A DNA stretch of 64,000 nt from Sciurus carolinensis (taxonomy: Eukaryota > Chordata > Mammalia > Rodentia > Sciuridae): contig NC_062232.1 of NCBI RefSeq assembly GCF_902686445.1, positions 20,318,897-20,382,896 on the forward strand, given 5' to 3'. A program made the translations under genes and the position numbers. The notes beneath the pieces are model-generated. The model saw nothing but the letters and a program-made list of their open reading frames with translations, was not told the origin of the DNA and did no database searches. Every line of letters begins with the position of its first letter. The stretch's first letter is position 1. Below are positions 24,113 to 35,351 of the stretch, piece by piece.

Positions 24113-25190
24113 GTATTTTAATTATTTAATCCCATTATCTTCTGGCCTGTAAGGGATTCTGTTGAGAATCTGTAAGACTATTAGGCCTTCCCTTATATGT
24201 GACTCTGTTTTTTCCTTGCTTTTTCTTAGGATTCATTGTCTTGTAGTTTTAACATCTTGACTATAATATGCCCCGATGTAGGTCTGTTTTGGTTGAATAT
24301 AGTTGGGTTTCTTTGAGCTTCTTGAATTTGGACGTTAAAATCTGTTCAAAACGACTCTAAAGTTTCATCTCACTCCAGCCGAAATGACAATTATCAAGAA
24401 TACAAGCAATAACAAGTGTTGGTGAGAATGTGGGGGAAGAGGTACACTCATATATTGCTGGTGGGACTGAAGGTTGGTGCAACCACTATGGAAAGCAGTA
24501 TGTAGATTCCTCAGAAAACTTGGAATAGAATGACCATTTGACCCATCTATTCCACTCCTTGGTTTCTACCCAAAGGACTTAGAATCAGTAGGCTACAGTG
24601 ATGCAGCCACATTAATGTTTATAGGAGCTCAATTCACAATAGCTAAACTAAGGAATCAATATAGATGCCCTTCAACAGATGAATGGATAAAGAAAATTTG
24701 GTATATATACATAATGGAGTATTACTCAGCCTTTAAGAAAAATGAAATTATGGCATTTGCAGGTAAATAGAGAACTAGAGAATATAATGCTAAGTGAAAT
24801 AAGCCAATCACAAAAGAACAAAGGATGAATGATTTCTCTGACAAGCAGATGCTGATCCATAATTGGAGGCGGGTAGGAAAGAATGAAAGAACTTTGGATT
24901 GTGCAGAGGGGATTGAGAAGAAGGGTGGGATGGTGGATATGGGAAGGCCGATAGAATGAGACAGATATTATTACCCTATATAAATGTATGATTACACTAC
25001 TGGTGTGATTCAGCACCATGCACAGTCAGAGGAATGAGCAGCTGTGCTCCATTTGTGTACAATGTGTCAAAATGCATTCTATTATCATGTATAACCAATT
25101 AGAATAAAATAAAATTAAAAAATCTGATGATTTATGAAGTTTTCATCCATTTTGTCATAAAATATATTCTTTTTCCATACCTAAACTCAA
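24113..25190 (-). mobile_element. Old L1 ORF1 fragment, split by a younger L1
   Basis: On the minus strand, 24113-24344 reads as the ORF1 C-terminal half of an old L1, with GHIIVKMLKLQD and an AREK-like basic block in decayed form. The antisense appears to continue at 25127-25190 (gatttatgaagttttcatcc), directly beyond the inserted L1 tail. The two parts therefore form one element interrupted at 24345-25118. Confidence 0.6.
24345..25118 (+). mobile_element. 5'-truncated L1, ORF2 end plus 3'UTR
   Basis: It begins in ORF2 just before the Cys-rich region (decayed 'tttcatctcactccagccga', then 'aataacaagtgttggtgaga' and 'attgctggtgggactgaagg'). It continues through 'gaatggataaagaaaatttg', the purine-rich 3'UTR and an A-rich tail. 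The octamer aaaatctg is present at 24337-24344 and 25119-25126 as a probable target-site duplication. Its host is the minus-strand old L1, which resumes afterwards. Confidence 0.8.
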
Positions 25191-26859
25191 GATAAAATCA
25201 AAATCTTGAGAAAAATATTTGTATTTTTAAGAATGAGGATCTTTCTACACTGATGCATAGTGGCAATGGGGCATATTTGCTAACTGATGAAAGTAAGATT
25301 TAATATTATACAGAACAGCACAAGAAAGGGTAGAAATTCCTCCTCATTGTGCTCATTCATTCTCTTTGATTTCTTCCTGTTCTTCTTTTTGTTCTCTCTC
25401 TCCTTCTCCCTCTCCCTCTCAGGGTATGATGATAAAAATGGTAGTGATATTTCTGTGAAGGTAAACTTGAATATGATTTTAACTATGGAATTATATATTT
25501 TCCATAGTTATGAATGTTAAATCACAGCAGAAATCTGAAACAAATATACAAACTGATATGGCTATTGGGATAGATATAAGGAGAAAATATTGATTTGAAA
25601 AGACAGTATTTTGACATACATTATGAGTGGAATACATTTGAATGACAAAAAAAAACTCATAAATTTTAAACTTCATTTAGTACTCTTGCTGTTAGCAAAA
25701 GATATTGTTATTGCTTTTTTGAAACTATTATAGGTATATTACAGAAGAAAGCAGATGTATAATTATGGAAAAATCTCAAAGAACCCAAAATTTTCAGCAT
25801 AAAGAGATACAAATACAAAAGAACTTAAGTAAAATGAGTATAAACTTAAATCTGATTCATAAGTTCGGCATGAACTCAGGATTTGTTTTTTTGCAAAAAA
25901 TTGATATTCCTAAAATTGCCCATTGATAAACCAAGGAAAAATGACAGTTCAGTGACAATTAGTATTACTGGGGCCCAGAGTGCAAACTTCAGGAACCACT
26001 TCCCATCAAATGGAACCAGGAGTCTACAGAGGAATTCTTGATTATAAGTAAGGGTGAAACATAGTCAAGATGATTCTGGGACACGTTGTCATATCAGTAA
26101 ACAAGGAAGACTTTAAAGACTAAGGTGGTCATGTAAAAAAGATATGTGATTCAATTTGAAGAGACTTCCACAGGAATAAGGAAGAGGATATTGATCATCA
26201 AACAGAATAACTGCTAATGTTTAGAATATATAAAGACCATGATTTAATTTCTCTCAAAATTATTATTATCCCATTCCCCATTAGCATTTCTGGAGTTCAT
26301 TTCTCTAAAAATTGTAAATAGCAAAATGATAGAGTCAAGCATTTTTTCCTGGATTTCCTGTACAAATTGTAATTTAAGATCACCAAAGAGTTGATAAGAG
26401 AAAGTTTGTCTTTATATAATAAAATCAAGCTAATCAAATAATGAAATATGGGATTAGGATGTCACTATTTTTAAATCGTTAGTGACTCATACAATTATAC
26501 AGGAAAAAGAGAAAAGATAAAATACAACTGGAAAAAACAACCTGCTGGATTCAGGATGTAGGGTATTCCATAAGACAAATAATATGAGTCCTCCAACCAA
26601 TACATGATGTGAAAAAGGAGAGGAGTTTCTTACTATGATAATTAGATAAGAAACAAAAGAGCCAATGCAACACATGGACAAGTTTGTATATGGATTTTTG
26701 CAACTAAATAGAAAAAAAAAAACTGAGAACATTGGTGAGATATATACTGCATATTACATGATACTAAGTAAATACTGTCAATATTAATAAGTGTGGTAGT
26801 AGTATTTTGGTTATGTTAAAATGTTCTTATCTTCAGTGATGCATAATTAGGGCATTATG
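25191..26859. other. AT-rich unique sequence
   Basis: No gene or confidently recognised repeat. A short CT-rich patch lies at 25385-25425 (ctctctctccttctccctct). Confidence 0.5.
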
Positions 26860-27299
26860 GTGGTTGCCCTTACCAACCCTCAATCAGGTTCCTCATCTGA
26901 CTCATGAGAGGGCCTGTACACTTCCTCTGTCTTAGCATGTTACTGCTCTCCTCAGAACAAAGCCCTTGTTTCTCTGCCGCCTTAAGCAAGAATTGAGGGC
27001 TGCCTTTGCTCTGCCTAACATCTATTTCTGTGTTTCCCAGGACTGACAGTGGAGGAATTATGTACTACCATATTTTATGTGTTTCTTGATCCACTCCTTC
27101 TTTAGGGTCCTATTCTGACTCCTGGTACAACCTGGAAATCTTTCCTGGGCTGAGTCAGCCAGCTTCAGACTAAGCACATCATTATTCTGAGTCCCCAGAA
27201 GTGATAGTTGAAGTGAACCACACCTGGACATGGCTTTGGGCAGATTCTGAGAGCTAATAGCTGGGGTAAGACTCCATAGGATTCTACTATTCTGGTGCT
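26860..27299. other. GC-richer segment, possibly MaLR internal or LTR remainder
   Basis: Base composition rises relative to both sides. The segment adjoins the MaLR-like LTR at 27300-27635 and could be the rest of that LTR or internal sequence, but I cannot match it. No reading frame with a family motif is seen. Confidence 0.35.
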
Positions 27300-27635
27300 G
27301 ATGATTCCTTTAGTCTTTTTTCAGGATCTGAAACACTCCCTCTAGTGACCCGAGTCTGCCAGGGCTGGAAGTGGGTGGGTGACACATCTAGTTATCCTCA
27401 TCTGGAACTTCCCAAGGACATTATCCCAGTGACTTAATTCCTCTAGCTACTCCACCTGTCCACAGTTACCACCTAATAATCCATTTAATTTATTAATTCA
27501 CCAAACAGATTAATCCTCTTATGAAGTTATAGCTCTCATAAGCCAATCATTTCAGCTCTGAATATTCTTGCCTTGGGGATCATGCTTTCAAACCATGAGC
27601 TTTTGGAGGAACTTTTCTAAAACCAAACCATAACA
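27300..27635 (-). mobile_element. MaLR-like LTR (MT/MLT type)
   Basis: On the minus strand it begins TGTTATGGTTTGG at 27635. It continues with CCAAAAGCTCATG, then GATTGGCTTATGAGAGCT, TGGATTATTAGGTGGTAACT and GGTGGAGTAGCTAGAGG, which is the order of a MaLR LTR 5' part. The 3' limit is uncertain. No coding sequence is present. Confidence 0.65.
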
Positions 27636-27894
27636 GCAGTGATTTGCTACTTTAATGAAACTCCATAGTTCAGGACCATTCCTGTTTTCATCCTTTTTCT
27701 TTGCAGTCTGGAATACCATAAGAATAATATATTCTAAGAGCTGTCTTTGTATGTTTGTGGTTTGTAGAATATTTAAATTTCATGAATAATAGTAAAATGG
27801 TAAGAAAAAGATGCAAGGATAGAAGGCAAAAGGAAAACTGGTGATTATCATGTAGGTTTTAGTCCCATTATATCTTGCACAACTAACTATTTAT

Positions 27895-28060
27895 ATGTAG
27901 CATGTCATAGTTTGCACACTTGTAAAATGGAAATAATAACAGTACCCAATTTCTATAGCATTTGTGAATATGGAATGAGTTAATATATATTAACATTTGA
28001 CATACTTTTTACCTACATGCCTGGCCTATGATAAGCACTCTAAAAATATTAATCACTCTC
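27895..28060 (+). mobile_element. MIR element
   Basis: The plus strand follows the MIR core and 3' part: acttgtaaaatggaaataat, acagtacccaatttctatag, aatgagttaatatatattaa, then cctggcctatgataagcact. The tRNA-like head is missing or beyond recognition. Confidence 0.7.
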
Positions 28061-28504
28061 TCCTGTCAGGTTTCAATGAGGCACAGCTAGGACTTCATCT
28101 TAATATTATATGAATCCTAGTGTCTCATTAATGGATGTGCACATGCCATTTTCTTTCTTCTTCCAAGACTTGGTTACTCTTCCTGCTTTTCATAGATTTG
28201 ACATTGTTTCTGATTATTTGCTAGTATATCAGAAACCAAAGTTCGGAAGATATAAGATAATTACCTAAATTATGGAAATAAAAATATGGATTTTCCCAAA
28301 AATAAATCTGAAAACTCTGGTGCTTGGTGCTGAAGTAAAATATAAATTAAATCATTCATTTTATGTATGGAGTTGAGGAGCTGGATGAGTATAACCAAAG
28401 TAAGTACAGCAGCCTCAACATCCAGAGTACAGCAGGGTTTAATGAATACTCAGCGAAGTTAGTTTGAAATGCTGGTAATTCAGATGGAAAGAGTGTTTGG
28501 TATC

Positions 28505-28690
28505 TAATATTTATTTAATGTTTACTGTTTATCAGGTCCTGAGCTAAGTAATTTATATACATTTTCTTGTTTAATCCACACAGTAATCCTACATAATAGC
28601 TAGCATTTTAATCCCCATTTTGCAGATGAACCCACTGTAACTCAAAGAGATTTAATAACTAGAATAATTCCTTGTGCCACACCAGAAATT
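28505..28690 (-). mobile_element. MIR element, opposite strand
   Basis: Reversed MIR order is clear on the plus strand: tttatcaggtcctgagctaa, tttaatccacacagtaatcc, atccccattttgcagatgaa, then cttgtgccacaccagaaatt. It lies about 450 bp from a MIR in the other orientation. Confidence 0.75.
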
Positions 28691-30639
28691 AAAAACAAGG
28701 ACTTGTATTTTATGACTAAGATGCCTAATGATTACAACTTTACCACTTCTGATTCAAATATGCATCTATGTTGTTTTTAGAGATGTGAAAACATACTCTG
28801 GAGCTACCCTGTAAATTTGTTAGAGGGTATTACACAATATATACTTTGTATTTTATGACTTTCTTTGGAGATATTGATTTCCAGAAATGAAAATTCCACT
28901 AATATCCAGAGCAGATAGTACATGATAAAATTGATATGGTGTTATTCAAAATTGTAAAATAGGATTATTATTAAATTAAATTAACATAATATAGAAGAAC
29001 AATTAAGGTGCTAGACACTAGCTGGTTTTTTACAAAATTTATTTTTTTGTCTTCTACCAACAACTGTATTACATGTATCATGTCTTTTGTAGTAAAGAGA
29101 CTATGTGCAAGATTTCTAGTTAAAGACATGTAAGCAGAAATTAAATATGCCACTTACAGAACTATCCCATAAAAATGCCTCATGTATCATCCTTAGTGCT
29201 CTTTTGCTTATAGCAAGCTGGTAGCAGAAAAGCAAAGTGACCCAGAAAGTAGTATATTGGACACAGGAGCCATAAGAGAAGAGCCTGAATCCCTGAATCA
29301 CCACTTGAACAAGAACCACCTGCAAATTGCTGACATTCATTTTTGGTATGTGTGGAAGATAAACTTCTACTGTATTAAGAAAATTACATTTTGGGATTCA
29401 TCAATTATAGTAGGTATTATTATCTGAAGTAATACAGAAATTGACACTTTGAAATAGGGTACAATTTTAATAAAACTTTACAATATATGGAATGGTTTAG
29501 TTGTTGGACAGTAGTTGGGCAGTTAAATTGATACTGCAGTGAGAACCATCTGGTGCAGTGAGAAAACATTTGGTAAAAATGTCATCTGCAATAACATGAA
29601 TGGCAGTGATAATGATGGGTTGACATTTATGGTCCAATTTTTGTAAAGTATTATTAGGAGATAAGGTAGGGGACTAACTGACTGATATGCAAGTAGAAAT
29701 ATTTAGCAGGTAGATAAAGTTCAGAAATTTAAGATGTTCAAGGGATCGAAAAACTGAGTCATTCTAAGTACCCAATAGTAGCAGTTAAGAATGTAAAAAG
29801 CATTACATTAGTATGACTTCTCAGTTGAGCAACATAACTCAGTTTTGCAGCCAAGATTATGTTATGCAGCATTCCTACTGATTTCTTCAGAGGGAGTAAA
29901 GTTAGCCCATATTAAGTTGAGAAATAGAGACACAGACACTGCTGTGCTATTAAATTTTTAACACATGGCTTTCAAAAAGTACATAAATAAAAAGCCATGA
30001 TTTATAGTATTTGCCCATGTCTATGGTATAACTACTCCCACCACAACTAATTTCAAGCTATCAACATAATGTCAACTGGCTCCCCAAATTCCTGAAATTT
30101 TAACAATCAGATCTTGAAACCCAGTAGTGACTGGTTACAGCACACCACAGGTATAGAACCAAAGAATATATCATATTCTAGCTGACTTGAAAACAACTTC
30201 AATGTGTTTAAAGACAGTGGAACTACATAGAATCAAATAGAAAATAAACCTATTCAAATTTGGAGGGGTAATTACATAACCAAAATATTATGGCTCCTGA
30301 TTTATGTGACAAAGAAGCAGGATCTAAAAACTATGATGTACTTAAGGACAGCAAAACCCCAAAAGCCTATTGAAGGTAAAGAATAATGGCAGAGGAGGAA
30401 CTTTGCAGAAGGCAGAGCTTGGAGACCCATCTACTAAAAAAACAGAATCTGTTCTCCTCAGTCAAAATCAGCGATAATCAAGGAACTCTTCTAATTAGTG
30501 GGGGAGGGGCAGGGTGGGACTCACATACCTATCTCAAAAGGCTGTATCCTTGCTTTATGCTGAGATTTTCCTACTGGTTCACTTCCATTTTCCCTTTTCT
30601 ATATGGCATACTAGATGTTTATAAAAAGAGAGACTTTCA
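28691..30639. other. Unique sequence, no gene seen
   Basis: No recognisable repeat, RNA gene or exon. The short frames carry no family motifs. A G-rich patch (gggggaggggcagggtggga) lies at about 30499. Confidence 0.5.
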
Positions 30640-30891
30640 TTAATTTATCTTGCTGCTGTAAAAATTACAACAAATTTATTGACTTAAGACAATATAAACA
30701 TCTTACCATTTTGGAGGGTAACAGTGCAGTATAGGTATCAACAAGACAAAATCAAATTGTCAGCAGGGCTACATTTCTTTATGGTCATGCTAGTCAATAA
30801 TCTATTTTCTTTCCCTTTCCAACTTCTAGAGGCTGCTTACTCATTACTGGGATCATGGCCTCTTTGTCCATTTTCAAAGATAGCAGTGGTT
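30640..30891 (-). mobile_element. MaLR LTR (MLT1-like), right part in LTR sense, split by L1-C
   Basis: The plus strand shows the reversed 3' part of an MLT1-like LTR: ttgctgctgtaaaaattaca, acaaatttattgacttaaga, gtcagcagggctac, ccaacttctagaggctgctt and ggatcatggcc. The L1 target duplication lies at its right edge, and the LTR resumes at 33633. Confidence 0.65.
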
Positions 30892-32512
30892 CCTAAGCCG
30901 GCATGATGAAGATTTGGACCTACTTTTTCTTCTATAAGGTGCAGAGTCTCCGGTCTGATTCCAAGGTCTTCGATCCATTTTGAATTGATTTGTGTGCAGG
31001 GTGAGAGATAAGGGTTTAGTTTCATTCTGTTGCATATGGATTTCCAGTTTTCCCAGCACCATTTGTTGAATAGGCTGTCTTTTTTCCATTGCATGTTTTT
31101 GGCACATTTGACTAGTATGAGAAAACTGTACTTATTTGGGTTTGTCTCTGTGTCCTCTATTCTGTACCATTGATCTACCTGTCTATTTTGGTGCCAATAC
31201 GATGCCATTTTTGTTACTATTGCTCTGTAGTATAGTTGAAATTCTGGTATTGCGATACCCCCTGCTTCACTCTTCCTGCTAAGGATTGCTTAAGCTATTC
31301 TGGGTCTCTTATTCTTCCAGATGAATTTCATGATTGCTTGCTCGATTTCTATGACGTATGTCATTGGGATTTTAATTAGAATTGCATTGAATCTGTATAG
31401 CACTCTTGGTAGTATGGCCATTTTGACAATATTAATTCTGCCTATCCAAGAACATGGCAGATCTTCCCATCTTCTAAGGTTTTCTTTAATTTCTTTCTTT
31501 AGCATTCTGTAGTTCTCATTATAGAGCTCTTTCAACTCTTTTGTGTTTTGTTAGATTGGTTCCCCAGTATTTTATTTTATTTTTTTTTGAGGCTATTGTG
31601 AATGGGATAGGTTTCCTAAATTCTCTTTCTGAGGATTCATCACTTATGAAAAAAAATGCATTAGATTTATGTGTATTGATCTTATAATCCACTACTTTAC
31701 TGAATTCATTTATGAGTTCAAAAGTTTTTGGGTGGAATTCCCTGGTTCCTCTAAATATATAATCATGTCATCAGCAAATAGGGTTAGTTGAGTTCTTCTT
31801 TTCCTATTTGTATCCCTTTAATTTCCTTGCTCTGTCTAATTTCTCTGGCTAGAATTTCAAGGACAATGTTGAATAGAAGTGGTGAAAGAGGGCATCCCTG
31901 CCTTGTTCCAGTTTTTAGGGGGAATGCTTTAAGTTTTTCACCATTTAGAATGATATTGGCAATGGGCTTAGCACAGATAGCCTTGACAATGTTAAGGAAT
32001 GTTCCTGCTATCCCTATTTTTTCTAGTGTTTTGAGCATGAAGAGGTGCTATATTTTATCAAATGCTTTTTCTGCATCAATCGAAATAATCATGTGATTCT
32101 TGACTTTAAGTCTGTTGATATGGTGAATTACATTTATTGATTTCCAGATGTTGAACCAACCTTACATCCCTGGGATAAAACCCTCTTGATCGTGGTGCAC
32201 TATCTTTTTTAATACATTTTTTGCATGCGATTTGCTAAAATTTTGTTGAGAATTTTTTCGTTGATGTTGATTAAGGATATTGGTCTGAATTTTCTTTCCT
32301 TGATGTGTCTATCTGGTTTAGATATCAGGATGATATTGGCTTCATAGAATGAGTTTGGAAGGGTTCCCTCCTCTTCTATTTCATGGAATACTTTGAGGAG
32401 TACTGGAATGAGCTCTTCTTTAAAGGTTTTATAGAACTCGGCTGAGAATCCATCTGGTCCCAGACTTTTCTTTCTTGGTAGTCTTTTGATGATTTCTTCT
32501 ATTTCATTACTT
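30892..32512 (-). pseudogene. L1-C ORF2, reverse transcriptase part (inverted)
   Basis: This holds the reverse transcriptase domain from about [13 protein letters not shown] through FADD to KVGPNL, without endonuclease or 5'UTR. Visible motifs include [31 protein letters not shown] and FADD. A one-base loss just upstream of FADD (around 31790-31800) produces a stop after IGKEELN. A TAA-type break occurs near the lost Trp/Ala region at about 31290. It is the 5' part of the inserted L1 sequence, placed backwards. Confidence 0.9.
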
Positions 32513-33206
32513 GACTTCCTTAACAGGACTCGAAAAGCACAAGAAATAAAAGCAAGAATCAATAACTGGGATAGATTCAAACTAAAAAACTTTCTCTCAG
32601 CAAAGGAAACTATCAGCAATGTGAAGAGAGAGCCTACAGAGTGGGAGAAAATCTTTGTCACTCATACTTCAGATGGAGCACTAATCTCCAGAATCTATAA
32701 AGAACTCAAAAAACTCTACACCAAGAATACAAATAACCTAATCAATAAATGGGCTAAGGAAATGAACACACACTTCACAGAAGAATATCTACAAGCAATC
32801 AACAGATATATGAAGAAATGTACAACATCTCTAGGAATAAGAGAACTGCAAATCAAAACTACCCTAAGATTCCACCTCACCCCAATTAGAATGGAGATTA
32901 TCAAGAATACAAGCAACAATAGGTGTTGGCAAGGATGTGGGGAAAAAGGTACACTCATACATTGCTGGTGGGGTTGCAAATTAGAGCAACCACTCTGGAA
33001 AGCAGTGTGGAGATTCCTTAGAAAACTTTCAATGGAACCACTATTTGACCCAGCTCTCCTACTCCTTGGCCTATACCCAAAGGACTTCAAATCAGCATAC
33101 AACAGTGATGCAGCCACATCAATGTTCATAGCTGCTTAATTCATAATAGCCAGATTGTGGAACCAACCTAGATGCCCCTCAATTGATGAATGGATAAAGA
33201 AACTGT

Positions 33207-33255
<49 letters not shown>

Positions 33256-33432
33256 GAGTCTTACTCAGCCATAAAGAATAATAAAATTATGGAATTTGCA
33301 GGCAAATGGATGACATTGGAGAGTATCATGGTATGTGAGATAAACCAATCTCAAAAAAACCAAAGGATGAATGATCTCGCTGATAAGCGGATGATGATAC
33401 ATAATGGGGTTGGGAAGGAGGCAAGAATGTAG
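32513..33432 (+). pseudogene. L1-C ORF2, C-terminal part
   Basis: This continues ORF2 from [20 protein letters not shown]. The Cys-rich motif is intact (RCWQGCGEKGTLIHCWWGC), as is the following PLWKAVWRFLRK. A stop occurs at about 33137 after SMFIAA (TAA where other copies read Gln). The (TA)21 run at 33209-33250 then carries the frame into MESYSAIKNNK and ends near 33432. No separate promoter exists. It is dead sequence. Confidence 0.9.
33209..33250. repeat. (TA)21 microsatellite inside L1-C ORF2
   Basis: This is a perfect TA dinucleotide run at the point where other L1 copies have only a few TA units (5468-5480 and about 41133-41142). Being in coding sequence, each one-unit change shifts the frame of the ORF2 tail. 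Confidence 0.95.
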
Positions 33433-33451
33433 GAAGGAGGGACTTTATAGA

Positions 33452-33478
33452 GGGAAAAGAGGGGTGGAAGGGTGGGGG
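33452..33478 (+). other. G-quadruplex-type tract in L1-C 3'UTR
   Basis: GGGAAAAGAGGGG, TGGAA, GGG, T and GGGGG give four G runs with short loops in L1 sense. This is the counterpart of the tracts at 5192-5221 and 41332-41357. Confidence 0.65.
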
Positions 33479-33632
33479 AAGGAAAAATAACAGAATGAAT
33501 CAAACATCATTACCCTATGTAAATGTATGATTACACAAATGGTATGCCTCTACTTCATGTACAACCAGCGAAACAAGTTGTACCCCATTTGTTTACAATT
33601 AAAAAAAAAAGAAAAAAATGATAGCAGTGGTT

Positions 33633-33920
33633 GTTTGAGTCCTCATATTGTATCACCCTGACCTCATTTCATCATTACAATCTATTTCTCTGACTCAGAG
33701 TATTATTCTGGCTCCTCTTCACTCTCAATGATTACATTGGGTTCCCTCAGATAGTATATAATAGTTTATCTAAAAGTCAGCTACTCAGAAAACATAATTT
33801 AATCTGCCACTTTAATTCTCCATTACCATGTAACCTAACATATAAATTGGTTCTGGAGTTTAGTATTAGATGTCCCTGGAGAAGGAGAAGTAGAGGCAGA
33901 GTGGGGTATTATTCTGTCTA
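33633..33920 (-). mobile_element. MaLR LTR (MLT1-like), continuation after L1-C
   Basis: This resumes the split LTR: gtttgagtcctcatattgta, atcaccctgacctcatttca, gattacattgggttccctca, aaaagtcagctactcagaaa, ccatgtaacctaacatataa, and an end near attattctgtctactaa. Its collinearity with 30640-30891 confirms the reconstructed empty site. Confidence 0.65.
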
Positions 33921-35343
33921 CTAAAATGATAAACTTGTCTTCCTAGTTAATAGATCTCCAGATGAAGAGAAGCCATATGTGGACTTGATAATAGTTACTA
34001 CACATCTCCTGTAGATACTGGATTTTAATTAGGTACAATGACTGGATGAGATTTGGGGTGTTCTCTTTTGGGAGTATTCTCAGCATAGGATATTTAATAA
34101 CTAGAAGAATGGTTGTCACAGTTTGACTAGCAACCCATGAATACCAATTTTTATTCTTGGGCACACAGTTAGAATGTTTCACAAACTCTTTTGCAATTAG
34201 GTGTGACTATATGACTAAGTTCTTAAAAATAGAATGTGAGTGGAATTGAAATATGTCCCTTTCAATCCTGGTCTTTAAGAAACACCATTCTTCATCCAGT
34301 GCATACTTTGTTCCCTCACTGACTAAAGGCAAATGAACATAATAATTTGGAAGACATCTCTAAAAATGGTGGTTCCACAAAATAGAAAGAGCATGGATTC
34401 TGAAGTGTTATTTAAAGAAGAATTGCCCACAAGTGTGGAACAACCATTTTGAATTTTATGTGAATAATCAGTGATCTTTTAATATTATTAATAATTATTA
34501 ATATTTTTAACTTTTGGGAGTTAACTGTTATATCTACTACCTTGACTGAGTTACAAAGTAACAGTAAGTGAATTGTTAAAATCAATATTTTATTGTAAAA
34601 ATCATGGAAGCAGTTGTTTTAAAATATTTACTTTTGGAACCACTTACCTCTTCTTATCTTAATGACCTCATTGGTAAAATGAGTACCTGCTTCATCTGGT
34701 ATATGTAACGACTAAGGAAGAAATGTAAAGCATTTAGCCTAAATGTTATCTTCTCAAGGGAAATTTATAAAGGTTTATTATTGAATATTATTCTGTTCAC
34801 AAGAAATATTCATTTCCTAAGAAAAACAAAAACTTGAAGAGCATGAAATAAGTTGTAATTTCCTTCCCCATACACCATTATTATTCAGTTTCTTCTTCTC
34901 ACTGGAAAATTTCCTGGCCAAAAACAAATTAGGATTAAGAATTACTTTTATCCTTTAAACATTTCCAGCATTTCAGTTTTCAGCTTAAATCCTCTCATGG
35001 TAGACTTCTCTCCTCTTTGACCAACAGCCCCAAATGATGCATAAATGCATTGCTGTTTACTCCATTGGTTATTCTCTTCACTCCTGTCCCCCATTCAATA
35101 CCACTACTACTGCCTGGTCTCTTCTGGCCTAAGTCCCTCATTGACCTGATCCTTCACAGGGCTTTCAGAGGACATATTTACAACTCAGTCCTTCAGAGTC
35201 TCCCAAATACGGTTCAAATACATCCAAATAGCTTACAGCACAAAATAGTTCTCTTACCCATTCCTCCCTTACTCCCACTTCTTAATTAAGCAGACTATAT
35301 TTTAGGAGTTTCAGAATTAAGACAATCTTAAGACAGTATTAAT
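33921..35343. other. Unique sequence, no gene seen
   Basis: AT-rich at first, then more CT-rich at 34950-35290. I could not assign the latter part to a family, and the frame at 35050-35289 has no known motif. Confidence 0.45.
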
Positions 35344-35351
35344 AGTTCTTG

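Larger units (their letters stand above)
30892..33619 (+). mobile_element. 5'-inverted (twin-primed) L1, copy C
   Basis: The left part (30892-32512) is L1 ORF2 in minus orientation. The right part (32513-33619) is the end of ORF2 plus 3'UTR in plus orientation with an A-rich tail. The 13-base target-site duplication gatagcagtggtt is perfect at 30879-30891 and 33620-33632. In L1 terms the inverted part ends at about ggcttagg and the direct part starts at gacttccttaac, so only about four bases are missing between them. This structure is the recognised product of twin priming during L1 integration. Confidence 0.95.
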
